Shown here: in pieces, positions 27,057-39,951 of the stretch
Numbering within the stretch: position 1 is the first letter of the stretch
Layout: every line of letters starts with the position of its first letter
DNA from: Pachypanchax playfairii
Taxonomy: Eukaryota > Chordata > Actinopteri > Cyprinodontiformes > Aplocheilidae
DNA: 64,000 nucleotides
Direction of reading: 5' to 3'
Assembly: GCA_006937955.1 (NCBI GenBank)
Contig: SSNP01000107.1
Span: 588,867 to 652,866 of the forward strand
Notes under the pieces: generated by a model
What the model was told of the DNA's origin: nothing
Databases searched by the model: none
The model's input: only the letters and a program-made list of their open reading frames with translations
Program-made: the position numbers and the translations under genes

Positions 27057-30000
27057 CTAATTGAGATAAAGATCAGGGGCCGAAAAGAGAAGGAAATCCA
27101 GCTGTAATCAGTTAAGCAATGGAATGTTTTCCTACTTCATCAGACTCTGTTCAGTACGGTCGGATGCTGCATTTTGGTTTTTAACAACACATTTACTCAC
27201 ACATCGGTCTGCTGCCTGGTCCAGAGCGGGTCCCTGAGATTTCCAGTCCATTACGGTCTACACACCAGCAGTATCCAGTGCTGCCGTGGCACTGGATGGG
27301 ACGATAATTACCATTTTCATCACATTCGGGGATGTACTGGTCACCAGGAAGCCGAGGGCCACGCGGAGTCAACCCTGTTGCATCTACAATATTGTCTCTG
27401 TGGGCCTCGCAACGTGTCTTTGACCTCTCTTAAAGAGTAACAAACATGGACAAGAACTCTTGTGTGATTTACTCCTTTTGAAACAAAGCATCTTGTAAAA
27501 CAGAGATAATAACAGAAGAGCTACCTGAGCAGTAGAGACCATTGCCACTGTAGCCTGGTAAACACTGGCAGATAAATGAACCCTGTGTGTTAATGCAAGC
27601 TGCATTCTGATGACACCGGCTAGACTGGCACTCGTCTATGTCTTCAGGCAGGACGTCAGAGGTTTGAGAGAAAACATACAATCACAAGCTTGAAAAAAGG
27701 TTTCTTGTATGTAGAAATTTCCTGGACCAGGACTGTTAGTCTAATCTGGCCAAGCTCGCATCAAATATTATCTTCAGAATGCATAACAGAAAGAAGGAAA
27801 GAAAAAAAATCATAAAAAGCAGGTAAAACCTCACAATCAATCACTAACCTGAACCACTCCTGACTGAAAACCAATTTGTTGTCTAAAATAGCAATTAAGT
27901 AGTATTATTTAATGTTGACAATTAAATCTTAAGTTTTGAGCAACAATAAGAAAATAATTGTCCCTTTTTTATCAAAGAGTCTTTGGGAGGCATTTTTATC
28001 AATTACATTTTCTTACAGAATTACAACTGTTTGCTATGATATTTCAATTAAACATGTTTTACTGGCATCTAGTTTTTTAATATTTCTCAGAATACGAACG
28101 CTTATGGCCAATACTTTATTGTTTTACAGTTATTATACTTAAATTCGTATCAAATTCTAAATGTTGAGGAAAAACATGCTAATTAACACAATAAATTCAA
28201 AATGTGTCAATGTTGCTGTAATATGTGGATATTCTGTCATTCCTACTGTGAAGGCACGTGTGGTATTTGGTGTCTCTTTGCAGTACCTTGGCAAATTCTA
28301 CCATCACCCACGAACCCTTCCAGGCATGAGCAGATGTAGGATGAACCGCCTGTGTACCTGCACTCAGCTCGATCAGGGATGTCACAGGTGTGAGTACCTT
28401 CCTCACAGTGGTCCACAGGTCGGTCAACCTCTATGGAAAAGAAGAAGAAGAACTATTTAACTTGCTCACCTGACCTTCTTGGTGATTCGCTATATCAGAT
28501 TGAAGTTTATATTGCACATCTAACCCATTCTTTAGTGTCAATTATCAAATTATAGTAAATTTAAATTCTTGTTGCTTATTACAATAAAGCAAACTGATCA
28601 ATTAAATTATGCCATCAAGTCAAATTGAGGAATTTACATGTTTTTGACCCCCATTTTCTCTTGAAGGTCATTTTAAAAAAAGAGCCCAAAACAGTTTTTA
28701 ATAATTTGAGAATGTTGGTGTCAAAAACTGAGCTTTATGGTTTTATATCTTCTTATCATGATTATTACAATGCATTTTTCACATTTCAACAAAAAGCCCC
28801 CCAATGTCATTCAGTTGATCCAAAAGTCTGTAGCAAGGCTCCTCACTTGAACAAACAGCAGCATTTGTATCAATCATGTTTTAATATCTCTGCGATAGTT
28901 ACATATTAATATCAAAATTCATTTTAAAATCTTGACTTTAATTTCCAGGACTTCTCAGAGTCAAGCTCCTCCTTGTGTTACTAGATAAAACTCACAAATT
29001 GCTCCTTCCATTATGTAGCTTGACTGTGGAATGAGTTTTCTCTGTCTTTGTTGTCTAAAAAACCCTTGACACCTTTAAAAAGCAGTTGAATACATTCCTA
29101 TTTAAATGTGCTTTAACTTAGATATTTTTAAAGGGTCTATAAATAAGTTTGAAATCTTTGTGTTCGTGATTGCTTTGTCAGGCCAAACACGTAACTGCAG
29201 CCTTAATGGTAAACTCATGCATGAGGCGTGCATGCTGTACATGCACTCGCAAATGTTCAGAAACAACAGCTGAGTCAGTCCCGTACTTGACAATTTACAG
29301 ATTTGCAGGCATGACTTTGACTGAGGTAATAAATGTAATGTAAGATATTTAGACCAAATCAGCTGTGGGCACACCAAACAAGCAGCCTAAAAAATGTTCT
29401 TACCACGGGAAATACATAAATACGTATGTGGAGACCCCTGCTTTGAAAGCATCAAGTTGTCTTGGACTCAGATAAGTGTTTGACCCACATGCAGAACTCA
29501 GACTCAGATTTCAAAGTTGTTAAAACTGGTTTTGCTTTCAACAGTGATCAAACTCAGGGCAATATGAGCAGGTAGATGCAGGCAGTGAAACAGGTTAGGA
29601 TGACGCTGACGGTGTTATGCTGAGAACGACATGCCTGCCGAAAATTGCATCCCTTGCCGCGGGAACGCGCACTGTTGTAAACTCACTGATAACAATGAGA
29701 AAACAGATTAAAATATCAGCAACGTGACTGTTTTTAAAAATACTCGTAATATTAGCATGTTTTTTAAGCATGTGCAATTTATTTTTAGTGCAAAATAATA
29801 AAATTAACATAATAAAATACTGTAAGTACCTTTCTTAAACAGAAACCTCTCCTACCATAAATGAATAGAAAGTTGCCAAAATAGACATCTCCTCTCTATT
29901 GACTGGCTGCTGCACAGATGTCATGGAGTAACAGCCCCCGGAACAAAGCCCAGGAAGTGGCCATGCCCCTGGTAGAATGGGCCCTCACCCCTTTTGGGAG

Positions 30001-33000
30001 CTCAGAGCCCACACACTTACATGCCATGGTTATAGCTTCCATGTTCCAGTGTGCTAACCGTTGAAGGGAGATAGGTTTGCCTCTATGAGTAGTGGCCCAA
30101 GACACAAACAGATGGTCAGTCTTTCTAAAACTAGCTGTCCTGCCCACATAAGCCCTCAACATTCTTACAGGACATAAAACAATTAAGCCTTTGCTCTTCC
30201 AATAAAGAGAATGGTGGTGGATGGAAGGCCAGTAGTTCTACTACAGAACACCTGTAGGATGACGCCATCACCTTGGGCACAAAAGCAGGATTAAGTGTCA
30301 AGCACACCTTGGAGAGCCCTGGTGCCCACTGTAAACAGGCAGGACTGGTGGACAACGCGTGTAGCTCACTTATTCTCTTAGCCGTGGAATAGGCTAGGAG
30401 CAGAGCAGCTTTCAATGAAAGACATTTCATGCTAATGCCCTCAGTAGGTTCAATGGGGTGATAGCAAAGGGCCTCCGGTACCAGGGTGAGGTCCCATAAT
30501 GGTACCAGAGGCCTAGTAATCAGCAGTTTATGCCGTGCCCTTTTCATGAAACAGCACACCAAGGAGAGCAGCCCCACAGATTTGTCACCAAATCCTACAT
30601 GGCAAGCTGAGATAGCAGCTAAAAAGACCTTAATGGTTGAAAAAGCTATGCGCTTTTCCAACAGGTTCTGCATAAAGCAGAGCACCTCTGCCACCGAACA
30701 CTGAAAAGGAATGACCTGTCTTTTGCCACACCATTCCTCAAACCCCGCCATTTCCCACTGTAAAGAGAGCGAGCAGAAGAAGCTCTTGCCTTCTGTATGG
30801 TGTCAATAACCTCTGGAGAGAGACCTTTAAATTCCACTTCTCACGGGCCAGACCCAGAGAGCCATGCGGTCGGAGTGGGGATGGTAAATCTTCCCCAGAG
30901 CTTGGGATAAAGGGGACCGTCTGACTGGGAGGGGCCATGGTTCAGCTACTAAAATTTCCACTATTTCTGCCACCCAGGGCTTGGATAGCTACCACTCTGG
31001 TTAGAGTGGGGAATATCAGGCTGAGTGGTGGGAATGCATAGAGCAGCACATCCGGCCATTGATGTTCCAGGGTATCCATACCAAGCGGAGCAACCTTTCG
31101 GACAGGGAATAGAACAGTGGACATTGAGAGTTTTCGCATGAGGCTAAGAGATCTACGGCGGCTCAGCCATACCCCTGCCAGATCTGCTCCACCACCTGAG
31201 CGTCGAGTCTCATCTCCATACAAAGGGTTCCCCCTGGACAAAAGCTCCGTCCCCCTGTTCAGACTCGGAATGTGGGTCGCCTGCATTGAAAGAAGGCAAG
31301 TGTTGCCCCACAAAATTATTTCCCTGGCCAGCCTGTGCAGCTGCAAGAAGCGGGCCCACCATGACAGTTTATATAAGCCACTGCAGTGGAATTGTCCGTC
31401 TTCACTACTTTAGCACTAGGAAGGCTGCTTGAAGTTCCAGAAAATTTAAGTGAAGCAGTGTCATCTCCTGAGACCGCACACCGTTAACAGTTCTGCCCAT
31501 CACTGTGCAGCCTGTCAAGGCATCCGTCGTCATGGCATACATGGCATAAAGTGCCCAGCGGCACGCTCTTGGGCCAGTTTATTTGGAACCAAAAGCTGAT
31601 CAGGTGATTTAACACTGCATGACAGTCGCTGACTGCCTGCGCTGGAGAATGGGAGCAGATCAGATAATCGTCTATGTATGAAAATATTCTGATACTGCAC
31701 GCTCTCAGAGGGGATAGCCCTGCCTCCAAACAATTGCTGAAAACCCTTGTTGCAAGTGACAGACCGAACGGGATGGCTTGATACTTGTAGGCTTTGCCCT
31801 GATATGCAAATCTGAGAAACTTCATGTGTGGGCGGTAGATCGCTATGTGAAAATGAGTGTTGGAGAGGTCGATTGTGACAAACCAATCTCCCCAACGGAT
31901 GGATCGACACAACATTTTGAGTATGAGCATTCTGAAAGTGTACTTGCGTGTGTGTTCAGCACACGCAGATCCAAAATGGGACAGAGTGACATTCTATCTT
32001 TCTTTGGAATGAGGAAATAGCGTGAGTAATAGCCTGAGACCTTTGTTGAACTCTGAACTGCCAGAAGTTCTGAACAACGAGCTGAGAGGGGGGTCCCTCT
32101 CACCAGCCTTCTCCTTTTTGGCGCTGGAGTAAGCAGAAAAGGGGGAGGAAAGGTTGCCCTCTTCTTTTTCTGCTCACCAGGGTGGGAGGGGCGGCTCTTG
32201 GCGGCCGCTGCCCCGTAAGAGGGCTTTCCCCACTGTCTCGGGTTTTCAGGTCTCTGTTGACCCGGCTGGCTGGAAGATTGCCTCTGGCCCCTGGCCCCAC
32301 CTTGACGCCTCTGACCACTGCAGCAGCTGCTGCAAAGCCTGGTCTGGGTGCCTGAGCGTAATGAGGCATTGGCTTTTGACACGAATGAAAAGCCTCACCT
32401 TCCTGTTTCCTGAGGGTGCCGTCTCCCTCATTTTCTCTAAAGCAGGGTCAAAGAGGCCTTTGGTGGGGTCATAGGGTGCATCCATGATGTCAGCCTTCAT
32501 TGAGTCCCCCAGGCCTGACAGGTTCAGCCCGAGAGCTCTCTCTCCTGAGACTGCCAAACCTATCACCCGACCACACCCTTGTATCGCTCCCATGGAGGAA
32601 CAAAGAATGAGGTCACTAACCACACAGATTTCATCCCACAGGATGGGGTTAGGTGACCCTGAGTCCAGCTGTCCTCCCATCTCCTCCAGAATCTGAGCCT
32701 GATAAGCTGCCAGCAGTGTGACAGCATTGAGATAACACACTAACTGTTCAGCATATTTGTATGCACGCTGGTTGAACTGTCGCCCCAATGCCCTATACAT
32801 TGGTGCTACTGGTCACTGATCCGGTGGTGGTCTTTACGTGTGCTTAAATGATTGCAGCTTGTAATATTTTAGTTTGATGATGTTTATTGCGTTGGCTTCT
32901 TTCACTGTGTCCATGATCCATTTACAATAGTAAAGATGGTTTATGTTGATTCTTACGTTACTTGCCCCAATAAGTCAACATAGTCTATTTTACAGCCACA

Positions 33001-36000
33001 TTCCTTGCCACACAGTAAAAAACTGTTTGTCCCGTCTCAGCAACACCTGAGTCTGATCTGCATCAGCTTAAATAGGCTGGTGCTTCCACAAGCAACCAAT
33101 CCGAGGAGGCCAAGCCTCCACTTTCAGGTATGCAGACAAAAAATAAAACAAAACACATATGGCTCCTACACTGGTAAATAGATGCAGTGACACAATCTTT
33201 TTTAGCAGGAAGGGAGATAGTAGATGAAGCTAAAACAGACTTAAGGTTAGGGTGGAGGGGGTAAGCCACGAACTTCTAGCTTTGAGCTGCCCTTGGCTGG
33301 GAGCTTGCTCTTAAACGGGCTAGACCAGAAGCAGCTAGCCTAACTTCATGCATGCAGGAATGGTCGGCAGACAAAGCTTTGTAGGCGGCAGTGCTGGTGG
33401 CAGCCTTTTGCCACCAAAGGGATCCTGTTCAGTCCCCTCTGCGTCCTGTGTCATCGGCCATGGTATTCCTAACCTCACAGGTAGCATGCCTGCAGACCTC
33501 ATACAGATCACTGTCTACTGGGGAGGTTGCTTCGGCTCCGCTAGGAGGCCTTGAGACTGGCACTGGAAAAGCAGAGTCGTCATCATCTTCCTCCAAGACA
33601 TCCATGTCGAGGAGGTCAGTTGGAGTCATCCTCCGCCGCATCGATGCCCGTGAGCCTCCCGTTGCCCATAAGCCCTTCAAATAGTGGTGGCATGGACAGG
33701 ATTCCTCCTCCACCATGTCCACCCAGCTTGCAGTAGCTCGCAGCAGATGGGGGTTTTCTGCAGCCCCAGCTGCACCAGCTGAGCTACACGCGTCTTAGCA
33801 TTTTCCACTTCTCAAACGCTGAACCGATGTTTGCTCTTGTTATTTGTCTATGTCGATCCGACTCAAGTTTTGCCCTTTTCGTCGCACTGGAAAAAACTCT
33901 TATTTTTATTTTCTTGGTTGGTGTCTGGGCTGGAGTGTTGCTGGTGTTTCAAGCAGCTCTCTTCTGTTAAGGGCTCACCCCTCCTTTCCACTGGATGTGT
34001 CGGCAGCGTGCAACGTTTTGCTTGCGCAATCAGCAATTCGTCCCTTCCTACCAGGAATGCTTCACACGTGTAAATCCCGCGTGTAGCGTCACATCCAGCT
34101 GGTCCCGGAAGATCACGAAATCTCATGAGAATAGCGAAAACACTTGTGATTTTGTCAGTACGTACACACAACAACAAGCAGGGAGAAAGACAACAACAAG
34201 TATCCAGAAGGTATGTGGCTTATTTTCACACCACCTACGGACTTCAAATTTATCACAGGTAATGTATTTTCTCGTAGTCTCGCAAACGGAAATACGCATG
34301 TGTCCTTTTATTTTGAAACTTCCAGGTATGAACGCCTGATTTCCTGTCTAGTCCAAACTAAACTGTTGAACTTGACGCCTTTTAGAAGCGTACCGCGTAA
34401 AAAATAGAACTGCTGCATAATGCTCGCAACACTATGCTTCTGGGACGCGTCTCATGCGCTCTGCTTCACACGCAGTGGAAACGGTCTAATTTACTTTAAT
34501 GGCAGCTATCAGCCGCGTATTACACGTCCTTAACGTTGTTCGTCTGTTGCGCGTCCAGTGGAAAGCAGGGGTCAGTGTTTAAGCGTGGACCCAAATGCAG
34601 GGGGAAAAAAACACCCAAATTTCAAAACAATAAAACGTTTAATGTAAATAAAGAAATATGCTGGCGGGGCAGCAAGAGACTTACAAAAACAGGAGAACAG
34701 GAGGGAGCAGAGGAAAAACACCAGTAAAACATCGGGAATCTGTCGACAAAGACTGAAACTAAACTCACAGCTTTTATAGAAACAGAACACAATGTGTCAA
34801 CACAATCAACACAAATATGAGACACCTGGAGGACAGGGAGAGGTAAACAAGCTACTGCTGATAGAGGAGAACAGGAAGCATAGTATGATACCAAAATAAA
34901 AGTAGAACAGGAAGTAACACGTAACAACAGAGCTGGAGCTGGAAACACGGGGGAGAAAAGAGGGGCAGTGTAAATAGACACACACAAAAGTATCAATGAA
35001 ACAATGAACTGAAATGCAAAACAAAACCACAGATAACCAGGAAAAATAAAAACCCAAACACCAATCAAAAAAACCCAAGAGTAACAACATCTTCTTTTTC
35101 TTGATAGAATCTGTGCTTCAAATGCTACCAGTGGCTCTGCAGCTTTTGCTAAAGATAGCAAACAATACGCCTGAGCGTGAACGTGCATGACGTCATCACG
35201 CATTAGGCTGCCTCTGGAAAGCACTGTGTCTGTTTGACCCAAACAAACTCTAACAATAACTAATAAATGGATTTTACATGCATATAGAGGCAACCATGGT
35301 GAAAAGGTCTGGCCTCTTTCTAGTGACCAGGACATTGCTGGAGCATGTATGAGGAAGACATTTTACAGTTCTATACATTTATTTGTTGTTTAACTTAATT
35401 ATAGTCCCTTTAAGATATTGTATTTTATTTGTTTCTTATTATTTGAGCTATTTAGTTTGATTTTAAAAACATTTTCAAGTTTTCATGAAAGATAAAAGGT
35501 GCTAAATAAACTTTTAATTATTTACTTAGCATTCTATTTTGCCTGTAAGCACACAGCCATCACTTACCAATGCAGGTCCGTCCATCACTTCCAAACTGAT
35601 ATCCATCTTCACATTCGCAGCGGAAGGTTCCGGGCTGATTATTGCAGATCGCATTGGGCCCACAGATCTGAGGATTGTCTCTGCACTCATCAATATCTAA
35701 CAAAGACAAGTCGACTGTTATCACATGCTAATAACCCCCGAATTAGATCCAGATTTGACTTACAACATGTGGATTTGTTACATCAGTGTCCTTCAAGGTC
35801 AGATGTTGGACGTTCAAAGGAAGAAGTCTGATAAAATGTCCTAATTGTTTTGAGATAGCATCTGTCTGAAAAACTTCCTTCCTTTCCCATCTGTGTAGTT
35901 TTTCCTGTTTTGTCTCTTGTGTAAAAGATTGCTGGTCCAGTAGGATGTAGGCTGATTTTCTCAGCTAAATGGCCCAATTGTACTAAAAGACTCAAAAATA

Positions 36001-39000
36001 TTTACTAATTCACAAATAATTGTAACTGGTTTCTCTGAAAGCAGACAGTGCTCATATGAAGAGAATAACAGAATACAATGTCACTTTTATGGCCCAAAAA
36101 ACTAATTGGAGAAGTATTTTCTTTGTGTTTTACTTTTTGTCATTCTTACCATAACATGCATGGCCGTTTCCGTTGAATCCAGCAGCACAATGACAAGTAA
36201 ACTCGATTCCCTCACCGGGTCGGCAAACAGCATTAGTGTCGCAGCCGTGTCTTCCAGTAAAACACGGATTATTTTCTGACTGTCCTCCTGAAAAAAATAC
36301 AGCATGAGAACATTTCGATACATCCTCATGAACTTTTAATTAGAAAATAAAAATCTTTGTTAAAATGTAAGAAGATCGAAAAGAAATGCTCTCTGATAAA
36401 AATATTTAAATATAAATATTTTCCCTTGTCCTCACCATTGACATCCCCAATCTTGTTGCTCATGGCATATCGAAGGAGACGATTATTATCATCATACAAA
36501 ACAAAGATCTGGTCCACTTTGAGCATCTGGGTGTCTATGTCTCTCAAAGATCCATCATGCTGACAGCTCTTGAAGCTAATGGTCTCACGACACTGATAGC
36601 TCCTGGTTTCAGTGGACTGATCGGGTAAAGTTACTGTATAACTCAGAGTGGAGGACGAGGTGATCACTGAAAGGTAAAATAATCAGATAAGAAACTACAG
36701 TCATGTCATCTTTAGAATTTAAGAAATATCCAGCTCATTTATTAAAGGTCTAGAAACTTCTGAAGGAAAATCACCCACTGCCTTTTAGTTGTTTTGTTCA
36801 AATTACGTTGACTCTAAGCTCATTTTCTGAGAATTTCATTAAAATCCGTGATTCAAAGCAGTCAATGTTAAAAGTACTGAATCTTATTTGATTCTTACGG
36901 TTGTTGTTATATTGGTAGACATCAGTGTAAGGATTTATTTGCACGGAAGAGCCAAGAGGCACCTCAGGTATCCGGCCGTCCACGCTGGTGCTCACCACCA
37001 GGTGATCGAGTTCATCTGTGCCTTTAAACTCCTGTCTGATTATCAGCTTCTCATTTCCAGGCAAAAAGGTGATTTCAGCTTGTCTCGTGAACTCCCCCCC
37101 TGCAGAAGAGAGTGCAGACCATGTCAAAGATCTTCTCTAAACTATGGATGAACATTATTCAATTCATTGTATTTTGTTTCTCACCAATGAAACGAAAACC
37201 GTTCTTGAAGCCCGGCTGCTCCAGAGCAAAAGCCCATCCAATCACATTGCTCAGGGCTAACAGGGGCATCAGAGACGGGCCGACAGATCTGGGAATGTCA
37301 CTGATGGCGACATACGACCGGCCGTCATTAACCACAACATATGAGTGGAGGTCATTTCCGTTGAAATTCACCTGGGACTGAGAATTGCCCACTAACACCA
37401 TTCCACGTAATTTACCATTCATTCTTTGTGGCTTACCTGCAAAAAAAGATCATTTTTTAACTGGTTTCAGCAAAAACATCAAGACTTGGCGTAATATACG
37501 TTTTTTTTTTGAATGATTACAACCATGCAGCTATTTCTTCACCCACTGCTGTGTTTTAAAGAACAAGCATTATCACACCTTCCGCCACACATTGGATGCC
37601 ATTGCCGTAGTAGCCAGCCCTGCAGTAGCAACAGAATCCATCTGAATAATCTCTGCAGTCAGCAAGCTGGGAACACTTATTCCTGTTGTTGGCACACGAT
37701 TCAAAGTTGTATGAAAAAACTGAAAATACAGAAAATAAACAGTGAAAATGTCACAAAAATGATCAGGAAAATATATACAATATACAAAGTTCTGTGTAAA
37801 AATGAAATAAAAATAGTTACCGGTATTTAATCTACCTAAACTCTCATTTAAAACAATGTGTCACAGGGGTCCTTTTTTATTGCTGTCTAAAATATAAATG
37901 ACACGTTTCAGTGTCAATTTCTTTGCTAATATCAGTTTATGTTTCTGACGGTTCCATCTCAGCTCAGAATTAGTCTTCATTAAATATCTTTTATTAGGAT
38001 TCCTCAGTAAATAAAGTATTTGCAAAAATTGAAAAAGTTCCTGCACCAACATCTACTTAAACTTTAAATGCCAGTTAAGACACGTCAAGAAAAGACCTGG
38101 TATTTTGTCTTGTCAGATGACTTTTATTATACACATTCAAGTTTCAGCTGTAAATTTACAAGATATCTGTATGTTTAGCCAAATAAGGTCCTAACCAAAT
38201 TCATATGATTAATAACAATTAAATAATTACAATTAGATAACAATAAATGATCCCTGGCGCCAGAAACAATGGCTGCCTCGGAAGGGGAGTGTCTGTGCAT
38301 GTCTTCCAAGTCAAATTCCTTGTACTGTGCAAATGATACCAATAAAGTTTGATTCTGATAAATTTAAAATCCTGCTGGAACTTTTCAACCATGAACTCAC
38401 CATCTACATTTATTTCTGTGTTGTCAATCACCACCACTTCTGGGTTCTGCGGCTGGTACTGAGCTGCATGGATTTCAATCTGTTCTGCAGCTGGATACTG
38501 TTTTACTTGTCCGTCAGATTGTCTTTGTCGCCGTGTGCCAGTCGCCTGTTGCGGGGTCTCGACGGGCAGATTAGTGACCTCACCAGGCACAACGTTACTA
38601 AAATAGGAGTAAGCTCCAATCTCAAACACCCAAACACCCTGCAAGCCAGCGTTAGTCTCCCTGTTGATGGAAGACATTTAAACCTTATTAACATGTTTAT
38701 TATTTGGCTGGACGTGATAATGATGATCACTTACGCTGCTAACGCTCTGATGGAGGCCTCGTCATCAGTGGTGATGTGGTAATATCGTCCCTGGCTAGAA
38801 AAGATGTGTCTTTGAACCAAACCTTGACTGAAGCCTGCATGCATGGCCACATGTTTGTCTTTAACAGATGTGGAAGAAAACTGTATTCCATCTTTTGCAT
38901 AGAGAGCAATGGCATATGAGGCTGTTTCCAAGGATGCAATAACCAGCTGGAAGGTGTTTCTCTAAGCAGAAAACAAAGTATATCAGAGAAGGTTTAAACA

Positions 39001-39912
39001 ACCAGATCCAGTCATCAACCTTTTATAACAATAGCTCCAGTCCAGCTGTTTGATGCTCACCTTCTTCTCCCCTCTGGTGTGAGGTTCATGGCTGGTGATG
39101 TCTACCCAAGTAACCACCACCGAATTGACAGGATAAACCTCGTCCTTCTCCGGGAAGGCCCTGCGGATGTGCTCAGCAGCTCGACGTAAAACATCTGGAC
39201 TGTTATCTTGGCGAAAAAACACTTTCCCCACACCATCGCTCGTGTCCAGGTCTCCTTGCAGAGCCGCCAACATGCCAAATTTTGGTGGGATTTTACCAAG
39301 GTACGTCAACTCCCTGCCTGGGTCTTTAGTGGCAACAAAACCGTTGGTGTTGATCTGAGAATTAAAAGCTCCGTTTGGTCATTCAGAGAAGAAGAAAAAA
39401 ATGAAACAACTGTAAAAAGGTAAGAGCTTCGTTTTGAAACAGCGGAAGCAAACCAGAGTTACTGACCCACTTTGATCTCTTCAAACTCATTAAGCTAATG
39501 ATTTAAGTCAGCTGGAACGTCTTTCCACAGCAACACTGAACAAACGAGAATCCATTTCTATTCACTTAAATGATCATCTCTTGGTTTAACTCCATGCAAA
39601 GCCTAAAACAGGACTTACGTCTAAAACATCCAGATACTAGTTTACTTCCTGAATCAAGGAAAACAAGAAAATATCTCCTCGCACAGTTTCCTGTCCCTGA
39701 CAAACAGCCCCAGAGAGCCTGAAGGCTGCATCCATCTTCATTACTGAAGATTCCTGTCAAACAGCAAGATGGAAGCTGGGAAAACAATTACTGGATTTTA
39801 AGGAGCAGAAAGAAAACGTCATAGATAATGACTAATACATCCTAGAGTTTATTTCTAACGTTTATGTGGGCATGATAACATCATTTTACCTGGTTACAAA
39901 ATGCTCTTTTCT

Positions 39913-39951
<39 letters not shown>

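Noticed and set aside
30131..30751. 206-codon ORF as an independent phage-type integrase gene
   Set aside because: It continues on both sides, through frameshifts, into other DIRS-type domains; part of a degraded retrotransposon.
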